Assembly (NCBI GenBank): GCA_030762175.1
Contig: CM060841.1
Coordinates: 14,299,001 to 14,363,000 of the forward strand
Direction: 5' to 3'
DNA: 64,000 bases
Origin: Metallyticus violacea
Taxonomy: Eukaryota > Arthropoda > Insecta > Mantodea > Metallyticidae
Below are positions 30,931-41,817 of the stretch, piece after piece. Every line of letters begins with the position of its first letter. Positions within the stretch are counted from its first letter, which is position 1. The translations under genes were made by a program, and so were the position numbers. Below the pieces are notes generated by a model. The model saw only the letters and a program-made list of their open reading frames with translations, did no database searches and was not told the origin of the DNA.

Positions 30931-33235
30931 AAAACTTAAACTCACCAAACACAATTGGCGAATAGAACGGAAACTGAATGTCACAATGAGCATCCCACCA
31001 TTATAGCTGCTTTCGACTGTAATTCATTGTAAATATTTTATAAACTATTCATGCAGATTAAGCAGTGTTGCCATATTTTGGAGATAAAATATTATTTTCT
31101 CAAAAACTCAAGGGTATCTCAACTTTTTTGATTCCCTTATTAAGCTGTTAGCAGATTCATTTATGACACCACCGGTATAATGAGGCAGTCGTCATTCAGC
31201 AATACTATTAATTAAATATAATAATTTAGAAAGAATATTATTAGCTCCCGCCATGTCCGACTATACATAAGCATAGGCCTGAATGGTGTTATCAGGGAGA
31301 TATACCGTAACCGGAGCGGCGTTGCCAATTTAGCCCTATTCGAGCTAGCCTTTTTTACTTCGTCTTTAGCCCCCCCCCATTTTTATAAAGCTCCTTCGGG
31401 TATTCTAGGTCTTTGAGACAAAATCTGGCGTAAATTCTGTTTTTTTTTTTTTTTAATATCTGGCGTAAAGTGTTTTTTTTTTTTTTTATATCTGGGGTAA
31501 AATCTACGGTTTTATGAAATTCGCCGACTCATTAGCATTCTAAACGTACCGCATTGAATGGCTCTGTAATAAATTTACTGAATTTATTAATAGCAATTGC
31601 CACATTCGTCTTTGTATGTGGTGCATGGCACTGCTGTCAACTTAGCCATTTTATAGCTAAACCTAGTATTTTCACAGCAGCATTCAGCCATACAAAATGA
31701 TGAAATGCTTATAGGCAGAACTTAGTTTATTTAACAAACCCTGAGCCAAAATCTAGCTTTTACTACTCTAACGTAATTTTAATTGTTCTGGCATTAAGCA
31801 GGCACTATAATGCCTTAGTCGATCACCTTGGCTGTTTTGCTATGTAAGAAGAAGAACAAATTGAGTGAATGCCGGCTTGCTGTGCAGCTATATTGTATTG
31901 CTATCAGGAGACGTGCCATTTTATCAAAATGTATAACATAAATAGTAGCACCTCAATGAGATGTCATCGTAACATGAACATGTTATTGGAAACGATTTAT
32001 CTGCCCCTTTACCACATACGACAGTTACACCTGAAATTACCAGTACCATAAGTAGACCAGTCTTTCATGTCTGCTTTCCTAAGAGGACGCCAAAGACTCT
32101 AAAAATCGTTCTTGCTAAATAATTCCGCAGTGATTACTAAAGTGCAACGGTTATTATTTGGCCAATTTTTCCCAAACACACCAGCCCCTTTTAACTTTCA
32201 TTCAGATGTGATTACTGTTCAGTTTCCGGGTCATAATGGTAAATTCAGGTTTTGTCAAACTTTCTCCTCCATTGAATTTTTCCATTAAATTTTTTATAAG
32301 ACAACAGGACTACTTGCTTGTCAGAGAGATAATCTCAGGCTCAACGGGGACATCGTTTGAAACATTATCTGTGCTCAAACAACGAAAGGAGTTGTATCCA
32401 TGATCAGAAAAGATATATTTTATATCCCTTTCACTCGCACAGCTGCAAGAAGACGCAACAGTTTACCACTCTGATTTTCCAGACTTGTCTACTTTTTATC
32501 ATATAATTTTCCTGAAAGTAAATGAAGGTTCCTGGATGTCAATTTTCTTATGATAGAGAAGCCTTTGTAAAACATTAAGACGGTGTAAAAGAAAAGAGTA
32601 ACTACTGGCTATTAGAATAAAAATTTCCGTAAGGAGTAATCTGAAAAACTATGAAACTGTTTCTCAATTTAAATATCTTTTTAAGCTAAAACAATTCCTC
32701 CGATTCACCCCCGATTAAATATAACTATAATGTATATTTATGTAAGCCCAATCATAATATTTCATGTATTGTAACTACTAATGTAGATATCAATAGATGC
32801 ATGATATGGCATAATGCTAACACGTGAGTTGAATGTCAACAAAAAGAGAAATTTCCTTGGTGTTTTGGTTACCGTAGCTTGGGATGCCAACAAAAGGGTC
32901 ATAAACTTTACACAATGAACTCTATGAATAAGTGTGAAGTCACTTTTTTAAAAAGAAAAAGACAACTACTTCAGGATTAGTAAACTGAAGGACTTTTAAA
33001 CCGTTTGGGGCTTTGATTCCAATCGGCTGTCGTTCTGTTAGCCCTTTAAACCAGCCAATGCCAACAAACTGTTTTAAACTTTCAAAAAATGGCGAATGGA
33101 GCGTGGAGCAGATGAATTTTAACCAGCCAATGGGAAATTATGTTTGAACTTTTAAAGATAGGCGCAAAGATTGCGTGTGCCTTTGTGGCTACGTGGTAAT
33201 TGTTAAAACCAACGATTACTTGATTTGAATTTTTT
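30931..33235. other. Non-coding; local T-tract repeat and possible LTR upstream region
   Basis: 31423-31517 holds three units of ATCTGGCGTAAA-type sequence separated by T tracts (see findings). At 33049-33165 two copies of AACCAGCCAATG occur about 70 bp apart, each followed by ..TTTAAACTTTxAAA..AT.GGCG, perhaps an upstream (U3) part of the LTR-like unit that follows. No genes. Confidence 0.45.
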
Positions 33236-33700
33236 ATATATAAGGGAGTGGCTGCTTAGCTGGGGCATTAGTTCAACTCGGTTAGGCAGTTTGCAGAAGC
33301 AGTTGCAAGTTCGACGTTGCTGAAACACGCAGTTATAAGTTACACGCGGCAAAATACATGAAATTCGCAGTACTTATTATAAATTCGACTTTCAATTTCA
33401 CGTGCCGCGGCACTCATCTATAAGTTTCACACGCGGCAAATAAGTTTGTGTCGGCGCAGCTAAGTCAGTCGTAAGCAAAACACCAGGGGACGCGAAAATT
33501 TTAGACATAATAAAAAGCCAATATATAGATTTTGTTGCATCGCATTGAATTCCTCTGTCAATCCTGTTGAGTACAAGTCAACAAAATAGTAGAAATCACT
33601 CTAAGAAATTGTTGTCATTGAAGCGTGGGCAACAACACCGATGTGACCAATAATCAAGCTACGAAACCACTTCAAAATTGGAGTTCAACCCGGGCCGCAT
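33236..33700 (+). mobile_element. LTR-like retroelement segment, copy 1
   Basis: Shares with 58100-58680 a TATA box, an initiator-like GGGGCATTAG 33 bp downstream, the block ACACCAGGGGACGCGAAA, an AATAAA-type signal (33507-33516), the block GTTGTCATTGAAGCGTGGGC with AACAACACC, and TGGAGTTCAACCCGGG, which sits where a retroelement primer-binding site would be. This is the layout of an LTR (U3-R-U5) plus leader. A short frame MAEALKHQLDAALDSV at 33984 could be a gag start but ends after 18 codons. No polyprotein is present. Confidence 0.55.
33237..33273 (+). promoter_or_regulatory. TATA box and initiator of LTR-like repeat
   Basis: TATATAAG at 33237-33244; initiator-like CATTAGTTC with its A at 33270, 33 bp from the TATA start. 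The same spacing occurs in the copy at 58131, which supports a functional polymerase II core promoter in the ancestral element. Confidence 0.55.
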
Positions 33701-34518
33701 AGCCGAGTCTATTAAACAGCTCCATAATTAGGCTCTAATTGTCATATCAAACCGCTTCGAAATTTGTCACCCATGCGGCTGCCATACTAAACCGCTTCAA
33801 AGAATAGCGAAAAGCTTTTGCCAACCCCTCTTAAACACACCCAACGATATCAAATGATAGAATTCGGTCGAATGCAGTAAACATTATGTAAAGAAACTGA
33901 GTTCTTTGTCATCCATTATTTCAATTCCTTGTGCTTATATTATTAAAACGTAGCAGCCGCTCAGAACTGAAAGCAAAAGCGCTAATGGCCGAAGCTCTTA
34001 AGCACCAACTGGATGCTGCATTAGATTCTGTTATTTACTGACATTTATTCCACTAAGCAAAGTCCGTAACTAGCGGTAGAAGTTTTGGCAGTGCTTAGTG
34101 GAAGTAGGTACCGAATTACGAGAAAAGAGAAACATTAAGAAATGCATAAGAGTCCAATTAGCAATTGTACGTGATTCTGTTAACTGTCTGACGTTTAAAG
34201 GCTCGGTTATTACATTGAATCAATAAAGTACTAAAGCTGAAAATTGCTCTTTCTCTGTTTTATATAGCAAGACTTGGAATTAAGCCAATGGCGCAACATT
34301 TGCCAACTAAACATTCCCATTTTAAAAGTATCGCAGATCGCCAAACTATCCTGGCAAGTTAACATGAAGTGCGCGCCACAGATCTTCGAAATGAAAATAA
34401 ACGCATTCAATAAATGAAGGGTCCAGAACGTTAGTGGATCAAAATAATGGAGTAAACAAGAGTTGAACTCAATTGAATACCAAAATTCAATTACACATAT
34501 ATACTGCAAAAGAATATA
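33701..34518. other. Possible LTR-element leader remnant; no gene
   Basis: Contains repeated CCGCTTC(G/A)AA and CATA-CTAAACCGC phrases (33755-33800) but no extended coding frame. Confidence 0.35.
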
Positions 34519-35197
34519 CCGAGGGTGCCAAAAAAGTTATACACACTGCCACAATAGATATCTATTTAATGTTTTCAAAGTTGAACCGAAAAACAACAGT
34601 AATGTGTAGTATGATGTTCTGTAAAACAGATGTGACTCACGTACATTATGATAGCGTTACTACGTAACAGGTAAATCAACAATGAACAAATGAAGCGAAG
34701 ATTATCGTATGATGTTCTGTAAACAGATGTGACTCACATTACGTTATGTTAGCGTTGCTACAACAAAATGGGGCCAAGATTATCGTTTGAACAGCGGAAA
34801 GCAATTTTGAAGTGGTGGCACTGGATAAGACGAAAAGGTCTGATTATTTTTCCACGGTGTTCTCCGGATCTAACTCCGTTGGACTTCTCCCTATGGGGAA
34901 CTCTTAAGGATGATGTACACCGTAGAAAACCAGCTACACTGACAGCACTTCGGGAAGAAATTGAAACGGCATGTGCTGCAATCGCTGAGGACACTTTCGC
35001 AAACGTTGCTCAATCAGTAGTTCAACGTGCTCAGAAGTGTATCGACGCCGAGGGTAGGCATTTTGAGCAGCTGCTGTAACTGTAAAAGTGTAAGATGATT
35101 AGTGCTCATCATTTTTTGTTTGTGTGAATTCAGTTTTGTTATGTTAACACAGTTTTTTCTTTGCTTGAAGTGTGTTTACATTTTTTGCCACCCTCTG
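34519..35197 (+). mobile_element. DD41D-like Tc1/mariner, internally deleted, copy 1
   Basis: 679 bp bounded by TA (34517-34518 and 35198-35199). 5' end CCGAGGGTGCCAAAAAAG, 3' end TTTTTTGCCACCCTCTG. The leader has two direct repeats of about 54 bp (34609-34662 and 34707-34761) starting GTATGATGTTCTGTAAA and containing ACAGATGTGACTCAC, probably subterminal transposase-binding sites. Related copies lie at 59428-60126 and 62760-63332. Most of the transposase is deleted, so the element could move only with help from an intact relative. Confidence 0.9.
34768..35079 (+). pseudogene. Deleted DD41D-like transposase, 103-codon frame
   Basis: ATG 34768, reading MGPRLSFEQRKAILKWW (start of the helix-turn-helix domain), then an abrupt junction into WIRRKGLIIFP and the third catalytic block CSPDLTPLDFSLWG, followed by the C-terminal LREEIETACAAIAEDTFANV and a stop at 35079. 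The first two catalytic blocks and most of the DNA-binding domain are missing. The frame stays open across the junction, which could be chance or could reflect a translated short protein. Confidence 0.85.
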
Positions 35198-35199
35198 TA

Positions 35200-35943
35200 A
35201 ATGCACATTTAGACTAACACATAGATTTAACCAGGTTAGAAAAAAATAACAATGAACCATTGTTTCCAAACTAATTCAAATAATGGTAAATTAACACGTT
35301 TAACATGGAAGTAGATTTGGCACATGTTGCTCTGAATTGTATTAGGAACTTACTGGGCCAACTCCATTTTGTGTTACAGTTGGTTTTCATCGCAACTAAC
35401 TTCATTAAACATTAATTTATTGTTAAAAGCATTGAAATGAGAGTTTCTGTTTTGTTTTTGTTGTATCAATAGGAACATCATATGCCTGCTTTAAGACAAA
35501 AAGTCCAGACACTAGATGATATCTGGACTGGGCACTGATGTTCATGCTTCCATGTGGCAGAGCTTGAACTTACTAAATGGCTGCTATAATTTTAATACGA
35601 ATCAGTTAACTTTAAGACACTTTTTAATGTACTTTTTCTCCCTCTATAGTCTGCTTCCGCATTATGAAACCATTAGTTATTTTAATGTCAAATTGTTCAA
35701 TTCCGAAAACAGTGACTCTCTGTCTTTTACATAATCTCCTTATTAATTCAAAATATTGATCTGCACCAAAAAATCGACTTGCTATCTGCATGCCACTAAA
35801 ATACTATCATGCTCTTAGTCAGCGATAATGACTCTTGGAGGCTCAGGAATTCACTTCTGGGACATGCAGTGGGATTATGAACCAAAATCGACTGCTTAAT
35901 TTGGCAAAATGATTTGAGCTACATTTTTACATACATGGAAAGT
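35200..35943. other. Non-coding; no gene seen
   Basis: AT-rich, with one unremarkable frame (35516-35734). Confidence 0.5.
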
Positions 35944-36222
35944 TAGTTAGTTTTTTTTTTTTTTTTATTTACGGACACTCTTTAACATCTCAGGTCATCA
36001 GCGTCCCCTTCAATTCAGGATGTGAAACGGCCGACAAATTTTGCTCAGAGGCCTCTTCTTTCAGGCTTGAGGTTCTTTATCATGCGCGGGACCGCATGAA
36101 GGAAGGAAGTCATACTTGGGATTTTTACCCTAAAAACCCATCGATCCTGGCGGAGATTGAACTCGCGATCTTGGGTTTAGGATGCAAGTATGTTTACCAC
36201 TACACCACCAGGACCGACTTCA
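35944..36222 (-). mobile_element. SINE-B with internal deletion and target duplication
   Basis: Reverse copy: T tract, 3' end, body, B-box region (GATTGAACTCGCGATC), A-box side (CACTACACCACCAGGACC). The segment normally reading GTGCCGTAAATGTACGAC is replaced by a short CATGCGCGGGACC junction. ATGGAAAGT at 35935-35943 and 36223-36231 is the flanking duplication. Confidence 0.92.
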
Positions 36223-36601
36223 ATGGAAAGTAAATGAACATAAATGGAAAGATGTGCAGTTAAGAAAACTATCACAAATGCCATTATCCCTTTCACTTGG
36301 TTGGTGATGATGGCCCACTATGGCTATGAGCCCTTCGACTAAGTTACCTAACTAAAAAGAAAAAAAAACTACATATACAAATTGTTTCTGAGAATAAGAC
36401 AGTGCTTGAGCCATCCAATTATTCGAAACGAATACTTTTTAGAGTACAAAATGTCTATTACAAGAGAGTTGCTTATGCTGGTGCCACGAAAACAATGAAC
36501 CCCATTTTAAACATAAAGACTCAGATTTAGATTTTATAGCCCTTTTTATCACTATAAACTTTTGAAAAATAAAATTTAAAATCATTTTTAAAATAGTTAT
36601 T
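36223..36601. other. Non-coding; no gene seen
   Basis: Nothing recognisable. Confidence 0.45.
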
Positions 36602-36796
36602 TCAGACGACCATAACTATTGGCAATGCGATCTTCTCCTCGATCTCCTGCATTCTCGGTTTTAATGCTTTGCAACTCCGTTTGTTGGCCTGTTTGCATAG
36701 ACTTCGGATTTCAGAAAGCTCCACAGAAAATTCGATCTGGTTAATTTGGAGAGCATGCCTCGGTCGGTTGAAGGAATTTAATTGTACGTCTATCAT
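36602..36796 (-). CDS. Candidate exon, helical peptide
   Basis: On the minus strand, a good acceptor TTTAGTTTCCGCAG ends at 36797. The frame runs from ATG 36796 to TGA 36602, 64 codons. Segments: MIDVQLNSFNRPRHALQ, INQIEFSVELSEIRSLCKQA, NKRSCKALKPRMQEIEEKI. It is charged and probably alpha-helical, with no recognised domain. The position of ATG exactly at the acceptor may be coincidence. No donor is needed if TGA is the true end. Confidence 0.33.
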   Translation of the reverse strand: MIDVQLNSFNRPRHALQINQIEFSVELSEIRSLCKQANKRSCKALKPRMQEIEEKIALPIVMVV

Positions 36797-36993
36797 CTGC
36801 GGAAACTAAATACACAAATTCCCAGGTATAATTAATTGCTGAGCATTTGAATTCTGTAATGACGAACTTTAACCCTCTTAAGGTGTTGAATTATTTTTTG
36901 TATATAATACCCTTATCTTTAAGCCGTGAAATAAAAAAAAAAAAAATTCTTTACGCACATTTGCTACTAGCACTTTATTTATATTTTAAGAGC

Positions 36994-37262
36994 TTTTTTT
37001 TTTTAATAGTGCTTAACGCCCGTTTTCACTACTGAGGCACCACAAGCGGTGGTCACTGATGATACATGATATGAAATGATATATTGGGAAAGAATTTTTT
37101 AAGGAAGGAAACGTTCCAGGCCTAAGTTTATAGTACCTCCCCGGCATTTGCCATTTATGACTGAGAAAAACCTCAGTCAGGGAGGACGATCCTTGCGGGA
37201 TTCGAACCCCAAACCTACCGCTCACCACTCCGTGCTTTAACGATCTCGGCCACCCGGGACGG
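36994..37262 (-). mobile_element. SINE-A, full length
   Basis: Reverse copy: T tract, GCTTAACGCCCGTTTTCAC, body, B-box GGATTCGAACCCC, A-box side AACGATCTCGGCCACCCGGG. The family CAGGTTTTCCTCAG block is shortened. It ends about 22 bp before the mariner leader at 37285. Confidence 0.93.
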
Positions 37263-37284
37263 TTTCTTAAGCGTTGTAAATAAA

Positions 37285-37430
37285 AGGGCTATTCAATAAA
37301 GAATCATCATAACTCTTTTACAGGCATCGTTTCTCACACTAAAATTTAACTTTACAATAATTTGTTAACTAAATGCACAATGTAAACTTGGTACTATTCT
37401 CGTTATCACTTTCGAACTTCGTATAAACTT
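37285..37430 (+). mobile_element. Mariner lineage 4, isolated 5' end
   Basis: AGGGCTATTCAATAAAGAATC through CTAAAATTTAACT.TACAAT and TTGTTAACTAAATGCACAA aligns with 20686-20800. Coding sequence does not follow in recognisable form. Confidence 0.7.
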
Positions 37431-38104
37431 TATACTGAATTTTACAAATGTCAAATGTTGTTTGTAATATAGAAGTTATCTTGTTCATAACTTAAATTTA
37501 GATAAAAGTTAATTTCGATTAAAGCAATGCGATCTTGTGCATGCAGTTACAGATACTCTCTTTTAGATGATGGGGGAAAAAAATTAAAAACAATATGAAA
37601 GACATAACTTTTACAGTAAAGCTCATCAAAAGTTTTGTTTTCGTATTAAAAATCTCAAATACAAAGCATTAACCTGCTCGAGCGCTTTCTGAAATTCTAT
37701 TTCAATTTTCATTTCAATTGCTACTGTTTAAACAATAACAAAAGAAATAACAATTGCAGAGTTGGATATAAAATATGTCTAATTTCTTTAACTTTCACAA
37801 TTATATAAGTATTTGGCACAATGTAAGCGGGTGTTACATAAATACGAGTTTCATGAACCGTTAGATGCGAACGTGAAATTACGAGAGCTTTGTAAACGGA
37901 ACCTTGCTTGGACTGAGATGAAGCGACATTAGCTGGAGTAACTATCTCCACACAGCCTTGACCGAGTAAATATCGGATAGCAAACTTGTGTGCAAGGCAG
38001 CCGGAGAGTCTGCAGTAGCAGCAACAGCCGTCAATCGGCGGTGTTGCCAAACATATCTCGGAAAATGTGTGTGCGTAATACGTTTGAAGCTTCAAGTCCT
38101 TGAC
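37431..38104. other. Unidentified minus-strand frame of 124 codons
   Basis: 37721-38095 (minus) is open, with PPIDGCCCYCRLSGCL and VIVHETRIYVTP-like stretches and raised GC. It ends 10 bp before a mariner terminal repeat, so it may be host sequence or older repeat. There is no recognised domain and no splice signals that decide it. Confidence 0.3.
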
Positions 38105-38537
38105 CAGAGCTGTTCCATAACTTTGTGCAAAAACACAGAAGACATAACTTTTTTTTAAAAGGATATAAAATATTTTAAAGTCTAAACACTTATTCCATTT
38201 TCTATTGATCTATCCCATCCATAAAATCGATTTTTACATCTCTGCAAAATAGGCATTTGTTTTGGCGACCACTTCCTTTGAGGTTCTTCATGACAGGGAA
38301 CAAGGGAGCCAAATTCTGAGAGAAAGGGTTATGAGGAAGAGTCTCACACTTAAGTTCAATCATTTTGAGATCGCAACATGTGCGCTGGTGCGTTATTGTT
38401 GGAACAGGGATCTTTTTCTTCGTCAAAATGAGAACGATTCTTCGTGATTGCGTCGCTTAATTACTCCAGTAGCATAGTTTAATATTCATCTGAATTAGTT
38501 CTGCCCTTTTCTAAAAAGTAATATATCACATAAAAGT

Positions 38538-38567
38538 GTATATATATATATATATATATACATATAT
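38538..38567. repeat. (TA)n microsatellite
   Basis: Short TA array with one ACA interruption, at the edge of the sequence that interrupts the mariner. Confidence 0.9.
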
Positions 38568-38698
38568 AAGAAATAAAATTAAAAGAATAATAGACAAATA
38601 ATAAAGAAGTCAAAAGCAAAACACGCAAAAGCAAAGTTAAATCAATAAGGCAAATTAAAAACAACACCAGAGGTGCAAACAACATAAATGAAAAAGAA

Positions 38699-38865
38699 TG
38701 TAACACTATTAACAATGTAACTAAAATAACAGCAACTAGAAAAGCAGAAAAGGATAAAACACTAACGTCACAGATTAGTAATCGCTATATTTCGAGCTGG
38801 TTGAGTTCTTCTATGGCAAGAAGACAAGTTATTGTTATTTTAGTTACATTGTTAATAGTATTACA
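38699..38865. repeat. 39-bp inverted repeat inside a mariner
   Basis: 38699-38737 (TGTAACACTATTAACAATGT...) and 38827-38865 are reverse complements with only a few mismatches, separated by 89 bp. They lie within the sequence that splits the lineage 5 transposase. This could be a foldback or MITE-type insert, or a local inverted duplication. Confidence 0.75.
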
Positions 38866-39472
38866 TTATTTTACTTCCTCCGGTAGCAGCTGCTGTTTCG
38901 CCTGCCTCTTCGTTCCCGTGTGTGGTGGATCCACACTTCGTCGACCGTCATATACCTTTTCCGAAATTCACTTGGATTCCGATTAAACAGTTCCAAATTT
39001 TGCGCGGAAGGACAAGTCATTTTCTTTTCTGGTCACTCTTTACAATCGTGGCACCCATCTCGCGGATGGCTTTTTATGTTTGCAAATTATTGTGCTAAAT
39101 ATTACGCACTTGATCTCTAGAAATGTTCACAGCTTCAGTAATCTTCCGCAATACCTGAGTACCATGTCGTCGGGTGTTTTCAATAATTTCAAAACTCGTC
39201 AAACTCATTAATACATCAATCTAAGTTGCTGTAATGTTTGTCCAACTTCGTCTTAGCTGCTGGGGGTGTTGGTCCTTCAAGAAGTAATATGAAATTAAAA
39301 CACGAAACTCGCGTTCCTCCATTTTTAAAGCTTGTTTACAAATTTGAGCGGGAATAAGCTCCATAGCTCTTTACAGCCATGTACGGCATCCGTCAATAGT
39401 CACCACGTTGCCAACGGTTTAGTGCTACCACCTTTTGAATTTGTACGGATTATCGAACAGCTTTTTTTTTTT

Positions 39473-39753
39473 TTTGAGTAGTGTTTAACGCCCGTTTTTA
39501 CTACTGAGGCACCACAGGCGGTGGACACTGGTGATACATGAGATGAAATGATATATTGGGAAAGGATTTTTTTTTTTTTTTAAGGAAAAAAAAAAGGCCT
39601 AAGTTTAGGTACCTCCCCGGCATTTGCCAGTTATGAAGACTGAGGAAAACCTGGAAAAAACCCCAGTCAGGGAGGACGGTCCTGGCGGGATTCGAACCGC
39701 AGACCTCCCGCTCACGAGTCCATGCCTTAACGACCTCGGCCACCCATGGCGGT
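39473..39753 (-). mobile_element. SINE-A, full length, perfect target duplication
   Basis: Reverse copy with T tract, GTTTAACGCCCGTTTTTAC, body, B-box GGATTCGAACCGC and A-box side GACCTCGGCCACCCATGG. A T/A-rich expansion replaces the TTCCTTCC block at 39568-39596. TCGAACAGCT at 39463-39472 and 39754-39763 is a perfect 10-bp duplication, and it lies in the terminal repeat of the lineage 5 mariner. Confidence 0.95.
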
Positions 39754-39764
39754 TCGAACAGCTC

Positions 39765-41780
39765 TCTTTGCGAGTGGTGTTATTATGGATTCGCAATGCT
39801 CTTGCCATCTTAGATGCCTAGCTTTCGTTGATTGTATGTTAGGGCACTGGTCATTTATAGCTGGGAAAAAATGTATAACAATCTAAGATTTGGTGCTTGA
39901 TTATTTTTCATTAAATTAAAAAAACCCGCCAAAATTAATAAATTAATAAATATATTGAATATTGCCAGAAAAGTCGTAAATATGTTATTAATTTTAACAT
40001 TAATAAATAAAATTTATAATAAATGAGTCTACCTAGTTATAAGACAATATTTGTTGTGTGTTTGGAAAAAAGGTTTTGGAGACATTAGATTCTCCCCAGC
40101 ACTAGGTTTATAGAAATTTACTTATATTTCAGAGATTTATTAATTCCTGAAAGTTTATAAATCCACAAGAATTTCAAAGTGCTATGAATGATGAATTCTT
40201 ACACGAAAATTTAGAACCGCTCAAAGATGAGCACCTAAATTTCCTCATGGGTCATTCATCATCCAAAGAGATGGTTATAGAGAATTACTACGGTTAACAA
40301 GTGTGTTCCTTGGTGATTCTATTGCAAGTACCATGGTACCAAAAGATTATTGCCGTTATTTCTTGCTTCAAAATGTACTTACTTCGCACACAGTTACACT
40401 TGCAAGGACTCAAAGCAATTCAACCTGTTTGCGGTGGCAGGCTATTTGAAGACGTCGTTTTTACTAAGTAGTCCTATTGAAACTATGTAATAGACAACAG
40501 AACAGTAAACGAAAATGTCTCCATAATTGCTCACAAAAAATTCTAGCGCCATTTGTGTGTTTTAAGTGAATGTTTAACTGTTTGGCACTTTTTATGACAA
40601 ACTTCCACTTGAGGTAAAACTCTTCATTTCTCAGCAGCTAAATGATTTTATCACATCAAATATCAATGAATTGTTTGTGCATTCAATGCTTCTTAAAAGT
40701 GTTTTCAAATTTACTCCGATACATGGGATGCAAACGTGAATGTATGAAAGTTAAAAGAAGAGAGCAGTCTCTAAAAGTTGAAAGTGATAATTTCCCTAAT
40801 TCGGCCAGAGTGATGTCAGTACCAACGATGAGCAACAAAAACACCGTTTAAAGTTGCGGAACACTTAGTAAGTTTCCAGGCGTTCTTTATTAAGCCTGAA
40901 GAAGTGTAACTTTTAATACATTTATAGCTATAATAACTGATATTTCGCAAAATTAGTTACTAGGCACGCGTAACCTATATTTTATTTTTCTACCTATATT
41001 TTTTTGAACATATGCTAATGTTATGATTATGAAAACTTAACAGAAAGTCTTCTCAATGAGAAGAAATCCAAGGCTAATTTATTAAATTTTAAAAACAAAT
41101 ATTGGGTAATTACAGTTACACACTATTTTAATATTGTCTTACTCAATTGTGATTACTTTTAATTGGTGTATATTATCCTTGCTTTTGTTATAATTATACG
41201 GGTCAGCGATGAAATTATTGCCCAAGAAATTACTTTTTTTTTTTTTTTTTTTTTTCGAAGAGTAACATCACTCTAAATCCAAAACGATGATCAGAATCTT
41301 CCTAGCACGTGCTGATTGTTTGAAATTTGACTATGTGTGTGAAGTGTGATAAACATTTTTAGAGAACTGTGTGCAGGGAATTTTATGACAAATCCAAATA
41401 AATTTTCGTTTATTTCTTCGATGGACAATATCGTGTCGTTCGGAATTATGGTGTACGCTTCTACAGACTAGATCATTCATGTTGATGAGGTAGAAGCAAG
41501 AAGCAAGGAGAAAATAGGAAAATTGGGAGAGAAGGAGTATGCTGTCTTAACCCCCACCAAGGTGGCTGTTATGCACTTCTGATTAGATTCTGTAAAACAG
41601 AAACCATTTTACTGCTCACCCAACAGCCTGGTTAATACTTGTATTTGATGTGCACGAGATCGTCACTGGATTCAGAAAAAAAAAAACAAAAAAACTACCT
41701 CATAAAGTTATCAAAATATAATAATTATTACATCTCAAATAAAATTATAATTAACATTTGCTTTCAGAAATAGCATGTTG

Positions 41781-41817
<37 letters not shown>

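Larger units (their letters stand above)
38202..39322 (-). pseudogene. Mariner lineage 5 transposase, split pseudogene
   Basis: The 5' part starts at ATG 39322: MEEREFRVLISYYFLKDQHP, then KPSARWVPRL, LFNRNPSEFRKRYM and the first catalytic block TVDEVWIHH, in shifting frames to about 38870. After the insertion the protein resumes at about 38500-38540 (DEY, SDAITKNRSHFDEEKD) and the second block reads NNNAPAH, where Asn replaces the catalytic Asp. It continues LLPHNPFSQNLAP and NAYFAEM.KSILWMG, ending about 38202. The third-Asp region (QNLAPLFP) is also altered. It is clearly dead. Confidence 0.8.
38106..39764 (-). mobile_element. Mariner lineage 5, interrupted twice
   Basis: Ends: GAGCTGTTCCATAACTTTG at 38106, and on the opposite strand GAGCTGTTCGATAATCC at the high end. 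The high end is cut a few bases inside by a SINE-A (39473-39753), so the last bases lie at 39754-39764. The coding region is also interrupted, at about 38540-38866, by unrelated AT-rich sequence with a long inverted repeat. Without the insertions the element would be near normal mariner length. Confidence 0.78.

Noticed and set aside
33984..34040. Start of a gag gene (MAEALKHQL...)
   Set aside because: Only 18 codons before a stop, with no nucleocapsid or protease motif downstream; kept only as a remark.
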